Origin: Gnetum montanum
Lineage: Eukaryota; Streptophyta; Gnetopsida; Gnetales; Gnetaceae
DNA length: 64,000 bases
Assembly: GCA_015680685.1 (NCBI GenBank)
Contig: MNCI01002993.1
Span: 328,562 to 392,561, forward strand
Direction of reading: 5' to 3'
Shown here: positions 21,952-33,737 of the stretch, piece by piece
Numbering within the stretch: position 1 is the first letter of the stretch
How the letters are laid out: each line of letters opens with the position of its first letter
Made by a program: the position numbers and the translations under genes
Notes under the pieces: model-generated
What the model saw: the letters and a program-made list of their open reading frames with translations, nothing else
Databases searched by the model: none
Told to the model about the DNA's origin: nothing

Positions 21952-21975
21952 GGGGGGGGGGGGGGGGGGGGGGGG
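21952..21975 (+). repeat. Run of 24 G
   Basis: Uninterrupted G run; C run on the pol-sense strand, so not a polypurine tract for this element. The exact length is uncertain in any assembly. Confidence 0.9.
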
Positions 21976-22019
21976 TGTGGAGGAGTTATAATTATTCTCA
22001 CTCACTTACTAGTAAAACC

Positions 22020-22430
22020 ATGCATGAGTGATGGAGAACCTAGTTTAAGGTCTTGGTAAACTATGATGTGCTAGTTTATAGTCCTAGAGAACTACTATGT
22101 ACCAGTTTAACATTGTAGCAGATGAGTTTTTGTGTTAGTTTAATGTCTTGACCCAAGGACAAGCTATGCTAGTTTAACGTCATGGTGGACAAAACGTTGT
22201 TTCTATGCTAGTTTAATGTCATAGTAGATGGGCTATGCTACTTTATAGTTATAGCAGGCTTGTTGTGCTAGTTTATAGTCATAGTAGACTTGTTGTACCA
22301 ATTTATAGTCATAGTGGACTTGATGTGCTAGTTTATAGTCATAGCAGACTTGCTATGCAAGTTTATAGTTATAGTGGACTTGTTGTACTAGTTTATAGTC
22401 ATAACAAACTTGTGCTTACTTTGCTTTGTT
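22020..22430 (+). repeat. 30-bp tandem repeats (GGCC array family) after integrase
   Basis: About twelve units on CTAGTTTATAGTCATAG with ACTTG spacers; the last six (22235-22430) hold a strict 30-bp period and so read as a 10-residue VYSHSRLVVL-like repeat on plus, by chance I think. It starts right behind the integrase stop, as at 12742. Confidence 0.85.
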
Positions 22431-22436
22431 GAGATG

Positions 22437-25400
22437 CTAGGTATAGTACAACTTTAGATATGAATGGTTCACTGGATTGGCAAACTCATTATCATCCTCA
22501 TTAACAAGCTTGAATGCTTCATTGTCATAGGCCTTAGTGATCAAGAAAGGCCCCTTCTAATTGGTTGAGAATTTGTCTACGGGTTCATGAATGGCCTTGA
22601 GGAGTATGTCCCCTTTCTTGATTGGGTGTTGATGCTAGTTGTGATGGTGTTTTTTCCATTGCTTTTCTTGGTGCCATTCAATATGATCAAGTGTTTGTAT
22701 GCACTCCTAATCTATTAAGTTGAGGTCTATGATCCTCAACTTAGTATTTTGAGCTTCATGAATGATGTTTGAGAGGATCACTTGGAGTGATGGAACCTAC
22801 AATTTGAGGAAAAAAATTTCTTTAGATCCATAAATAAGAATGTAATGTGTCTTACCTATTGTTGTTTGTCATGTTGTGCGGTAGGCCTAGAGTGTGTAGA
22901 ATAATTGCTCATTCCATCATCATTTGCTATTTATTAGCATCTTCTTTAGAAGGTTTATGATGACTTTGTTAGTGGCCTTCTGTTGGCCATTCACCTAGGG
23001 TTAGTACGATGATGAGAATGTATGTTTAATATCAAAGTGCTCATAAAAGGCATTAGTTTTAGCACTACTAAATTATGGCCTATTATCTGTGACTATGGTC
23101 ATAGGTAAGCCTAAATGGATCAATATGTTATCAAGAACAAATTTACAAACCTATTGTGATGTTATCTTCTTAAGAGGAATAGCCTCAACCCACTTGGTGA
23201 AATATTTAGTTGTGGTTATGATGAAGCTATGCCCTGTAGAGGACTTAGGCATTGTAGGTCTAATGATGTTTAAGCCCCAACGTTGGAATCACAACGTGAT
23301 TTGTGCTGTGTGAAGTTCAGTTGATGGCACATGCATTAGGTTGCCATGTCGTTGACACATGTCGCATGTTTTAACCTTAGTGATGCACTTCTACTCCATG
23401 TAAGGCCAATAATAGCCTAATCATCTAATTTCACTGCCATTGCCCTAGGTGCTATGTGACCTCTACACAGTCCATCATGGACTTGCTCAACAATCATTTC
23501 CATTTCACTGTTGCTTAACTAGGTTAGTAGTATGCCATCATAGGATCTACAACATAATGTGCTATCACCCATGATGATGTACTACCATAAATGATTATGC
23601 ACTATGTCCTTTTGAGTGGTAGTTAAATGTTGAAGAGGCTCATCCTATAGAAGGTATGCTTTAATGTCATCATACCATTCTCATGCATGGGTCATGCTAA
23701 CTGTCACTATGGATGAAATGTTAGTGATTCTCATGATAGGAACAATGCAATCTACCACGAGCATGGGCAATGCATGAAACATGTCTAGTGTAATGCTTAA
23801 GGCTAATGTTGCTAGTGCATCAAATATGACATTCTCATTTCAAGGAATGTATTAGAAATTTGCTATTGTGAACTATTGAAGCAAATGATTTGCTAGGTCA
23901 TGGTAAGGATGTAAATGTTGGACTTTACAAGGATAAACCTCTATTACCTAGTTGACCACTAACTTTGAGTCACCTTAGATCACTAGGTTTTAGATCCCTA
24001 AGTTGCATCTTACAATGATACCTTAGAGAAAACCTTCATACTCTACCAAATTGTTAGTGCAAGGGAATGCAAAATAGTATGCAAAGGGTTGAATCTCTCT
24101 AGAGGAAAATGTGATAATGGTAGTAGTGCCACCCCTTTGAGAGGCTGAAGCTCTATCAAAATGTAGGATTGGCTCAAAGTTGTTAAGCACTTGGCTAACA
24201 CTGCTAATGTGCTCATCTGGAAATTCTGGATATATAGTTGCTTGATCATTGATAGGTGAAGTCATGAGTTGTGTAGTGATAGCTTAACCTTTTATCAAGG
24301 CTTGCGTAATGTATTATAGGTCAAACTCCACTATTATTTCCTTCCATCATGCAATACAATTGCTTTCATAGATGTTTGTTGTGATTTCTTGGAGTACATT
24401 ACTTTTGCAAATGATGTTGACTTGGCTGCAAAAAAAGTAATGCCTCCACTTCTTTAGTGAAGAGACTAAGGCTAGACAATGCTTTTCCACATCATTTTAT
24501 TTTGCTCTGTGGGCTACCAATGCATGGCTTAAGTAGTAAATAGGACCTTTATGCCATGATCTCACTTTTGAAAAATCAAATAAGTGATGGATGTGTTAGA
24601 GGTAGCAAGGTATATGTAAAAGGGTTTATCTCCTTGTGGAGGATGAACCATAGGAAGTTGAGCCAACTCTTGGTTAAGATTATCAAATGCTTGTTAGCAT
24701 AGAGTTCACTTGAAGTGGGCTCCTTTCTTAAGTAGATGTTGCATTGGCTGTAACTTGTCTGTTAACCATGTGATAAACCTACATATGAACTACAATCTAC
24801 CTTGTAACCCTCATAGCTCCTTAAGGTTGGCTAGAGGTGCTAAGTTGGTTATGACCTTAACCTTGTCAGGGTCTATGCATATTCCTACTTCAGATACTAC
24901 AAAATCAAGAATCTAGCATATTTTCACACCAAAAACACACTTCTTGGGGTTCAACTTAAGATCATATATTAAGAAACATTTAAGCACTATGTCTAGATCA
25001 TTTTCATGTCTATGGACTACTTTGGACTTAACTTCTATGTCATTGATATAATTGTTAAGCAAGCTTAATATGTAATTGCTAAAGATGTATGTCATTACGC
25101 ATTGGTAAGTTGCTCCTACATTCTTGAGTCTAAAAAGCATCATGATGTAACAAAATGTACCCCAGGAGGTCATAAAGGTTTTGTTGAGTTGGTGCTCAAG
25201 GTTGATCCTAATCTGGTTGTAGCCCAAGAACTCATCCATGAAGGGCAACAAGGTAGGACCAGCTGTGGTATTGATCATTTGATCAATATTGGGCAAAAAA
25301 AAATTATCTTTAATGGTTTCCTTCTTCAAGTCCTATAAGTCTATGCAAATGCATATACTTCTATTTTTCTTGGACACAACTACAATGTTGGAGACCCAAT

Positions 25401-25923
25401 CTACATAGTCAATAGCTTGGATGAAACCAGCCTTGTAAAGCTTGGTGAGTTCATCATGGATGGCCAATGCCACCTTAGGTCTAACTTTGCATGCCTTCTA
25501 TTTACTGGATTAATGTAGGGATCAAGGATAATATTGCATTGGACTAACTATGGGTTTAGGCTTGGCATGTTCTCATATGACCATGCAAATGTCTTGATGT
25601 TATCATTTAGCATCTTAGCAATGTCTTGGGCATGTTGGAGATCTAGCGAGGAACTTAGCTTTAGCATTTTTTACCTTGTTGTTGGTTGTTGTTATAGGGA
25701 TCTTGATGAGGGGATCCTCTATGATTTCCCCTACCTATAGATCAAGAGCCTTAACTAGATGGTTGGGCCAGTCTAGTGGTGTCTTTATGGATGCTACATA
25801 TTTAACATAGGTTGTAGGCTCAAGGTCTAGGTAATGTGGGTCAATGCATTACTTGATATCACCATGAGGTCTAGTGAGGACCAAAGGTGAGAGAAGCTTC
25901 TTAGGCATGGCCATGTCATAGTC
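22437..25923 (-). pseudogene. pol: Tat/Ogre-like pol: RT, RNase H, archaeal-type RNase H, integrase
   Basis: Minus-strand exon after an acceptor at 25924-25925. RT: FMDEFLGYNQI (about 25235), GTFCYIMMLF (about 25155), and the catalytic box as YIND (about 25045), where the first Asp is lost. A first RNase H lies at about 24780-24350. The archaeal-type RNase H starts near 24190 (LHFDRASASQRGG, CTNNLVEYEG). Integrase: CDMCQRHG zinc-binding remnant (about 23370), GLNIIRP where the first catalytic Asp is Asn (about 23270), TDNRP with the second Asp (about 23080), and Lys in place of Glu (QKATNK, about 22990); stop at 22437. Both lost acidic residues are G-to-A changes on the sense strand. Upstream it connects to an antisense gene and a protease. 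Confidence 0.85.
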
Positions 25924-25945
25924 CTACAAAACAAACCAATGAAAT
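25924..25945 (-). other. Conserved 3' splice acceptor before the RT exon
   Basis: Minus strand CATTGGTTTGTTTTGTAG ends at 25924, directly before the first coding similarity. It is a good pyrimidine/T-rich acceptor and the third copy of the feature seen at 659 and 16514. Confidence 0.55.
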
Positions 25946-26054
25946 GTTACACGACACCTATCTAAACCAAGTTATTTTTTACAAATGAATAAAAAGCAAT
26001 GTAATGAAAACTTTCCTAAGTATGCAATAGGGGCTATAAAGAGGGGTAAGAATG

Positions 26055-26165
26055 TATGTGTGCTAGTTTTAGGCCTTGGTAGGCCATGCATGCTAGTTTT
26101 AGATCTTAGTAGACCATGGGTGCTAGTTTTAGGTCTTAGTAGACCAATGATGCATTAGACATGCC
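26055..26165 (+). repeat. GGCC short-repeat array upstream of RT
   Basis: Three units CTAGTTTTAGGCCTTGGTAG / CTAGTTTTAGATCTTAGTAG of about 35 bp, on plus, antisense to pol. Confidence 0.8.
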
Positions 26166-28279
26166 ATTACAGGGAAGGCTGGCTACAATCTAAAAGTGAA
26201 ATAGGGTAAGGTATTGACTGAGTGATGAAAAGTTGCAAATTTTAACTAAGTGTGGATGACTATGCTCTCATCTAACTACGCTCCCACCAAAATGTTGAAA
26301 TTTTTTTGGCTAAGTGTGAAGTGAAGTCTAGGGCATATGGGTCATTAAACAACCCTAGGAGGGTATAAAAGTGCATTTTACCATGGGAAAGTTATCATTT
26401 TTAAAATTGTAAGACATGAAATCTAGTGTAGACTTGATATTATTACTATGTGCTACTAGTAGAGAGCATAGTTGGAGTAAGATGATGCACTGAAGTGGAT
26501 GCCTACACCCAAGATTGGTGAACGTGGATGAAGGAAATTGGGCACTGGGTTGCTTGACGTAGGAGCATGTAGAGGAGAGGAGGCTATTAGCATCTGCTAG
26601 GTACCCCACCTATGCTCTCCCATTTTCCATTTTTTCATTTTTTTTGCACTAGTGGTTTAGGAAAGTAGATGTTGTTGGTGCCTTGCCATGGTAGGGGCCA
26701 TCACCATCGCCACCATGGTCCATTTTGGTTGCCATAGCTGGGAGGGTGTGCATGGTGGGAAGGGTTTGTTTAATGAGGATTTTTCCTATAGGCCATGGGT
26801 GGGGATTTGTGGTGGACATGCATGAGGACATGAGGGTTTGAGGTAGTAATTGGATTTTTGTAGGCAAGGGTTTCCAAAGGCCATGACTATGTCGATGGCT
26901 AGTGCAACCGCAAGTGGGAAGGCTGCGAGCCAACACAAGGGCTATGGACAAGGCTATAAGGCTAGCATAGGTTTTGCTTGCTACTAGCACTTTCTAGGAC
27001 ATGCAGGAGGGTTACTACAATTTCCTTTTTGATTTTAGAAGAAAAATTCTTATTTTACATGGCATGAGTAAGGGTAGAGTAGGGATCAAGATTTTTGTAG
27101 TAGCCAAGGACAAGGGCTCCAACGATGGCTAAGGGTGGCTTGTCTTAAGACAAAGGGGGCATGACAAGGATTTTATCCTATGATTCCTTTTGTATTTTTT
27201 TGTAGAAATATGTGGGTGGGGTTTAGGTACATTTGGGCCATGGATCAACCACACCTCACAACACTACAATGGCTACATGGACGATTGTGCCTTGCAGCAT
27301 AGCCATGCAACCACAAGGGGCAGTGAGGGTGCTAAGTGAAAAAGCATGTTTTCTATATTTTTTTCTCTATTTTTCTTTAAAATAATTTTTTGTAAGGGGA
27401 AATGATTGGGTAGGGTATAGGCATAGCATCTAAAGGATAGTAGGATAGTGAGCATGAGTGTGGGGTGCACAGGCCAGTGTAGGATGCAGGGTATGCAAGG
27501 TATAGTAGGTGTGATGCCCGATGCCATGGTAGTGCATGGGATGGAGGGTGTGGTGGAAGTAGTGATGCTGAAAGGGCAGTGGGCTAGTGCATGACACCAT
27601 CAAAGGGGGCAATGCATGGAGAGAGCATTAGGGTGATAGCCAAAACTTCATTCCGTATAGGCCATAGCTAGAACTATGCTTCTTGTTTTGGAGGCGTAGC
27701 TAACACTAAGTGTTTGGAAAAATGACATCCTTGGGAGTTAGTTTTCTGGGACTATGCTCTGTAGAGAGTGTAGTCATAGTGCCCATAGTTAAAACAAATT
27801 TTTTCCTTCTTTATAAACTATGCTCTCTATGGAGGTTGCCCAGAGTTAGAGTTTTTTGTGAAAATTTTGGACAAAGCTCTTCACTATGATAGTCTAGAGT
27901 TAGAAAAATTTTGGGATTTTTGGACTACACTATCTAGAGTTGGAAAAATTTCATAGAAATTTTGTAAATCACATTAATCATGAAAACTGCAACAATGCTA
28001 AACTTGTGAAAACATTCTGATGCTAAACCTATGAAACCTATGATATGAAATGCTAATCTTATGCAAACATGCTATGCCTTAGTGAGTACTAGGCATGCCA
28101 AATAAGTTGGTTGACACCCTATGCCAACTTGGTACCTAAGGGCATATGTTATACTATGTTAATTTTTGGTAGTTTATGTTATACTATGTTAATTTTTCTA
28201 ACTTAATTTAATGATTTTATGTTAAAATTTGCATTTGTGTATGTATACTAACACTTTGTTTATTACTTGATTATTTTAG
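26166..28279. other. Probable intron sequence between the antisense gene and RT
   Basis: No supported coding. Hairpin-type motifs (ACTATGCTCTC, near 26260; ACTATGCTCT-GTAGAGAGTGTAGT, near 27750; several AGAGTTAGAAAAATTT phrases to 27950). A somewhat GC-richer part at 26660-27620 has many CATGG/GGCCATGG words and open minus-strand frames, one with a hydrophobic N-terminus, but nothing recognisable. It may hold the unplaced first exon and promoter of the gene starting at 28280. Confidence 0.4.
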
Positions 28280-31200
28280 AGTGCTATTGAAGCCTATCTT
28301 GTTTGTTGTGGAGCTCATTAGCATCTTGTGCTGCATGAGTGAGCTTGTTTCCAACAAGCCTATGCTAGATATGTGGGTGGGTTAGTAGGTAGTGTGGTTC
28401 CAACTAGAGACTCATGAGTTATTAGAGTACTTACTGCAGTAGTTTAGTATGATCATGTGGTCACACTTAGCAATAGAGGCTACTAGTGCCATCACCAAGA
28501 CATTGCTACCTGGGGCTAATTGGAACATCTTGAGGTTCATGTCTGATGAGCCTACTACTGGTGATGATGGAGCAAGTGGTTTAGACAAAGGCCCTAGGGA
28601 TGCTCAGTACCTATCTAGGATTTGGCATATGATAGGGTTCAACTGCTACAACAAGAGCAACATCCTCTTCATTGCTTTGTGAGTGCACACCCTATTCCAA
28701 AATCCACCTGGTATTTTCTATTGTGCTCAAGGGTAAGTGTTCTTATAGCTTTCATAGTTTTTTTTCTTTTGCTAGTTGTTCATGCTAGCTTGTTAACTAC
28801 TCATGCTTAATTCTAGATTTAGAGTTGATGAGAAGGGTCCACTTGGTGAGGCAGATGCTCTAGCTTTGACACGCACCACCCTAGAGGTGTTCTCTTCTAG
28901 CCCAAATGTTTGGTAAGCTATGCTTGAGTAGGTGGGGTCTGATTTGAAGGCCTATCCCACTTGGTACCTAAGGGCATATGAGTGGTGCAAGACCAATGAG
29001 TAGTTGGATGAAAATGGGCCACTAGTATGATTAACACTGAGGAGATGATTCCACCACCGCCTTCATCTCACATCCCATTTATGCCATGTATGTGTCTACT
29101 ATTTTAGCTCTTATTCTTGCTCATGTATGCCTATTAATTTACTTTTTTCATGATGATAACATTATTTTGCCTTTGTTATAGTAGTGGTTTCTTTGGGGGG
29201 AAGGGTAATAGTGGTTGCCATAGGCTACACAGAGGCCACACTCATCATGAAATATGATGATGTAGAGGGTGTGCAGCATTAGTTGTCGCATAAGGCTTTA
29301 GATGCATTAACTACTAGGCTCATGCATGTAGGGTTGATGGACCTATTTTTTGCTCCTAGCCTAGGTATTCTAGTGGCTGAAATGGATACCATCATTAACT
29401 CCTTCAGTAGCAACATCTGATAGTTTATCACCTGCATGCACAATGTGAGGGTAGTGCTTGACCTTAGTGAGGCCTTCTTTGCTAACCTCTTTGGACTTTC
29501 CATTGATGTCCTATTGATTGTTGATAAGGCCAATAGGGAGGTGGACCACAAAGGAAAGATTTAGGATTAGTTAGAGGCCACCTGGTCTCACAAGGGCATA
29601 CCAATCAAGGATGTGCTTGTGCCCGAGGTACAAGAGCTTTATCCTCTTTTTAGCACCCATTCATTTTCAAAGTTGCTCTTCCAAGGAAAGATCCTTGGGG
29701 TGGAGTAGGCTCAAGTAATGAAATAGGTGCTACTAGAGAACACAAGGTTTAACTGGGTTGCCTATATTACAACCAGCTTTCATGTGGAGATCTCTAGGCT
29801 ATGGTTTAACATCCAAGTGAGATGCCACATCCACTTTGCATTCTTTGTAAGGTACTTCTGTAGGTTTGTAGAGCTATTAGTTATTCATGATGGGGGGTTT
29901 TCGATAGTGCAAGTCCATGAGAAGCTCTCAAAGCCATGGATAAAACACCTCTTCACAACCACATGGGCATAGGACCCCCATAGGAGATCGATGAGTCATT
30001 ATCAGTAATGACTAAAGGTCTTGTGGGGCAGTCACACTATTGTCATGGTAGTGTAGGTGAGGGTCCACCAGTTGGAACTAGGGACATGGCTAATGTGGAA
30101 AACTACATTGTAGAGATGGTGGAACTATTTAAGGTAATGATTAAGAGGCCACATGCTATGGAGGATTCTACTCTTGAGGCGAAGAGGCTAAGTAACAAGA
30201 AGATCCATATCAAGTTTCAAACCTTGCATATGGACATTATAGGTTAGTATGCATAACTTGTTAGATGCATTTATTATATCTTTGCATGTTTATATTTTTT
30301 AATATTTTTTCATTTATGCTATGCTATTAACTAGTACTAATATGCTATGTGTATGTGCTGAGTGCAAAGACTAGAGAGAGAATTGCAAGAGCAACATCTG
30401 AGGTAGTAGTAGAAGAAGTGTCTTCTCAAGTTGATTAGGGGGAGGATCATGGAGATGACTTACCTGATGTGGCAAAGATCATTCAATAATTAGAGAAGGA
30501 GGGGTTGGTCCACCCTAATGGGTGTGAATTTAATTATCTATTTGATGGTATATAGCTAGGTGACCCTCCAGCACTCATGCCTAAGAGCTTGCTAGGTAAG
30601 TGATTTGGATTACCATCTATTATTGCCATTTTTGTTGTAGCATCTTTGGCTATTCAGTTGTGTGCTAATTTCATCATTGTTATGCTATAGCCTTAGATGT
30701 GCGTACCCATGGTCCAACATCTACCTATCACATGGACCCATGTGTAGACATGCTCGATAAGTTTGCCTTCATGAAGGATGTTGTGGAGGACATGGTGAAC
30801 AATTTACAATAGATAGATCTTGAACTCGGTATGTTTACTATTTTTCTTTCCTTAATGTTGCTTTAGCAATTAAATGTTGAATTTGTGGCTAAGATTAATT
30901 ACTTGCCACATGCCAACAAGTTCTAGGCTTTAGTGGGATCCAAGAAAGGTGGAAAAGGTGGATGACCTCCCTGACCTCCTTCCTGAGGTGGATCAGGTAT
31001 CTCATCACATGTACGAGACAACAAGCAAGTGCATGCTTTCTTGTGTGAAATCATTATGGGTCTGTAGGTGCTCAAATGAGAACCTATGGAAATGTGTTCA
31101 TGAGCTTCAGGAAAGATTGACTAGCCAACATACAAAGATTGGGGATATTCAATCCCTATATGACTTTCTAGTGGCTAGATCACAGGGGGATGGTACCTAG

Positions 31201-31888
31201 CAGACTTTTGAGATAGAGTATGCTCATTACTGGTCCACTCTTAGAGGAAAAAATGAGGCCACATAGAAAGTGATTATGTGGAAATTGCAGATGGACTTGC
31301 TTATTGAGAAGAACTAGAACTAGAAAAATTATAGCATTAAGGTGTACTGGTGGCAATAAACATAAAAGAATCACAAGCATTAATACAAGCATGAGTGTGA
31401 CACATATCTTTGATGGTGTAAGGAAGAGTTTATTGAGCACTGCTACCTTGAGATATTTCTTGAGGTAACTAACGTAGGCATATGTGTTGTTCACTCAACA
31501 TAAAATGGTGAATGGCTCTCTTGAGAGGTATATCATCATGGAGAGGCTTCCTCTACTACCTTTTTCATGAATCCACCTGCATGGACCATTGTGGACAAAG
31601 GAAAGACCCTTGTGGGGATTGACTTTGGCCAGGAGGATTGGATGCAGATCCTCTGATGATTGGAGGATGGCCTTGAAAAGTTTCCTCCAGAAGCCGATGT
31701 AAGATCCTCTCAGTTTAGTTTTTTGTTTACTTTTTTCATGTGTTTTTGTTAACTTGTGTATTATAGGTTTACTTTACTAATTTCTTATTTTGTTGCAGTT
31801 ATGGCAGTAGGTACTAGGAGATGTTGTGGGCCTTAGAAATGCAATAAGGGAAGAAGGGCCTCCATGTCCACCTAGTACCACTAGTTGA
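28280..31888 (+). pseudogene. Antisense passenger gene, copy 1 (unknown multi-exon protein)
   Basis: Plus-strand gene, antisense to the surrounding protease and pol. Putative exons: 28280-28732 (MWSHLAIEATSAITKTLLPG), 28816-29087 (FRVDEKGPLGEADALALTRT), 29182-30242 (ANREVDHKGK, NWVAYITTSF, FAFFVRYFCRFVELLVIHDG), about 30370-30597, about 30692-30828 (LDKFAFMKDVVEDMVNNLQ), about 30950-31700 (LVGIDFGQEDW) and a last exon to a TGA at 31886. Donors such as GGTAAGTG (28733) and acceptors fit those of copy 2. Copies at 35526-40685 and 54717-58744 match block by block. About ten stops break it. I do not recognise the family; no membrane segment or enzymatic motif is evident. The stop is followed by GGCC repeats and the protease end. 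Confidence 0.65.
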
Positions 31889-32112
31889 GCATGTTCTAAT
31901 GTGGCCATGTTGTTGGGCATTTTTGCATTTTTGCTGTATTTTTTGCTACATGATGTTGATGCTCGTGTTGTGTACTATTATTCATGTGTGATGTAATGGA
32001 TGTGTTTGCTATATATAGCATGCAATGTGTAAGATTTTGTTTTTATTGTTATTAGATTGCTATGCAATGAGTGAATTATGCTAAATTAAGATTATGTGAT
32101 GATAATGTATAT

Positions 32113-32400
32113 AGGCCTTTGTGAGCCCCATGCTAGTTTAAAGACATAGTGGGAGGGCTAATGCTAGTTTAAGGCCATTTTGGACCATGATGATTGCTAG
32201 TTTAAGGCCATTTTAAGCCATGATTATTGCTAGTTTAAGGCCATTTCAAACCACAAGTTGGAAAATGAAGCATGGTAGTTTTAGGCCATTCTAGGGCATG
32301 AGTTGCTAGTTTAAGGCCATGGTGGACTATAGTGATAGTTCTAGGCCATTTCAGATCACACATAACTAGTTTAAGGCCATGGTGGACCATGCAATGTTAT
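32113..32400 (+). repeat. GGCC short-repeat array between antisense gene and protease
   Basis: Seven or eight units CTAGTTTAAGGCCAT(G/T)(G/T)TGGACCAT of about 35 bp. It starts about 225 bp after the antisense gene stop and ends about 260 bp before protease similarity; the second locus (40985-41200) has nearly the same spacing. Confidence 0.85.
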
Positions 32401-32659
32401 TTCTCCTTTTGTGAGTTTGGCTTTTTCTGATTTTTATGCATTTTTATGTTTTTCATGTGTAAGCTAATGTTTGCTAAAGGGTAAACTAAATGAGTGAATG
32501 CATAAACTAAGAAAAATGCATAAAAAAAGTAAAAAAAATGCATAAATAAAGTAGACAATGCATAATCTAGGTAATAAAGCTAAATATAAATGCATAGAAA
32601 AATGTAATGTAAGAAAAAAATAAAATGCATGACTAAATGTATAAGCAAATGTTATCTAG
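32401..32659. repeat. A-rich low-complexity stretch (ATGCATAAA)n
   Basis: Repeated AAATGCATAA phrases between about 32450 and 32650; a similar stretch sits at 41210-41370 in the equivalent place of the second locus. Confidence 0.6.
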
Positions 32660-33348
32660 GCACCTAGTGCATGTTGGACTCAGGGGATGCCTTTGTTACA
32701 TAGTTGCTTCCTAACTTGGTGTGGGTTAGGGAGTGCGTAGGGCCTAGACTATACTATGCAGCACTCCCCTTGACCTTTGTATACTATGTATAAAAGAAAT
32801 TCTACCCACAAAGTATCCTTTGTGAGGTCATTAGACTCTTTCACTTGTTCAGTTGGGTTAGCCTCATGCATCTCATCCTCATCCTTTATGGTTGGCATGT
32901 CATCAGGGAACTCCACCTCTAACCCTTATTTTGTGTCAATGTTGTTAATGGCCAAACACGAAGAATTTTCACCATGGATAATGATCTCACCACATTCATA
33001 TGAAAAGTGGATTTCCTAATAAATGGGATAGGAGATGGCCCATAATTGGGCTAGCCAAGGGCTATCCAAGATTAGGTTGAAGCTTGGCATCTCCTCTACA
33101 ATGATGAACTTAGTAGTAGTGGGGAATTTTTCCCTTGCCACAAAGGCTATCATGAAAGTTCCCCTAACAACAATGTGTAATCCATTGAAGGACTATAGGC
33201 ATGTTGTTTTTATGGGCTTGATCTACTAAGCAAGGCCTAGTTTGTCAACAATGGTGTATGGGATGATGTTTGTTGCTACCCCATTGTCAACATGCACCCT
33301 ATAGATATTGCATTGCCCAAAGTGTATTTGTAATGATTGATCCTTCTT
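32660..33348 (-). pseudogene. Retroviral-type aspartic protease of the minus Tat/Ogre-like element
   Basis: Minus-strand frame with VHVDNGVATNIIPYTIVDKL (about 33318-33245), where the catalytic D-(T/S)-G is D-N-G, then FVARENFPTTTKFIIVEEMP and FNLILDSPWLAQLW (about 33085), the usual flap/LGRPW region, with LGR changed. It continues as TLWVEF (about 32815) and SRPYALPNP (about 32730). It matches 41440-42170 residue by residue. Gag is missing: at 33349 the sequence changes abruptly to a hairpin-repeat fragment. The protease lies in the correct order and strand ahead of the RT at 25923, with about 6.7 kb holding the antisense gene between them. Confidence 0.75.
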
Positions 33349-33349
33349 A

Positions 33350-33737
33350 GTTTGGTGGAGAATGTAGTATTAATAGTTAGAAAATTTTTCCAAATTGTTT
33401 CTTCCATGCCCATCACATTTTGTAGCTACTAGCTTGACATAGAAATATTTGCAAAACTAGCCTCTAGTGTTGACTAGGCTCTCTATTGAGCTAACTATGC
33501 TCTAGTGCAATGGAGAGCATAGTCCCAACACTTAAAACAAATTGGCAGCCTCTTGCTTCATGTTGACACTTAGGAAAAATTGCAATAACTTAGTCTTTAG
33601 AGCTAACTATGCTCTCCACTAGGCTAACTATGCTTTGATGCAGTGTAGAGTATAGTCCTAGCACTTAGAAAGTGGCCTCATGATGACACTTGGGCAAATT
33701 TGTAGTCACGATGCAGTAGCACAAATTTGGTGGTATT
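33350..33737 (+). repeat. LTR-like hairpin fragment, second copy
   Basis: About 385 bp matching 20210-20590 in the same orientation, with hairpins at about 33500-33530 and 33625-33655. Both ends are abrupt: protease on the left, satellite units on the right. It marks a deletion or recombination junction. Confidence 0.75.

Noticed and set aside
21952-21975. G run as polypurine tract
   Set aside because: It is pyrimidine on the sense strand of the surrounding element and lies more than 1 kb from the LTR border.
22020-22430. Regular 30-bp repeats resembling a CRISPR array
   Set aside because: No unique spacers; whole units repeat with drift, in plant retroelement DNA. It is a minisatellite of the GGCC array family.
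22235-22432. Open frame with a 10-residue repeat (VYSHSRLVVL-like)
   Set aside because: Follows from a 30-bp tandem repeat; no start context, no similarity, and the same array elsewhere is not open.
26649-26990. Minus-strand frame with a hydrophobic, signal-peptide-like start
   Set aside because: Composition is driven by CATGG/GGCC-rich repeats in a presumed intron; no related frame at the other loci.
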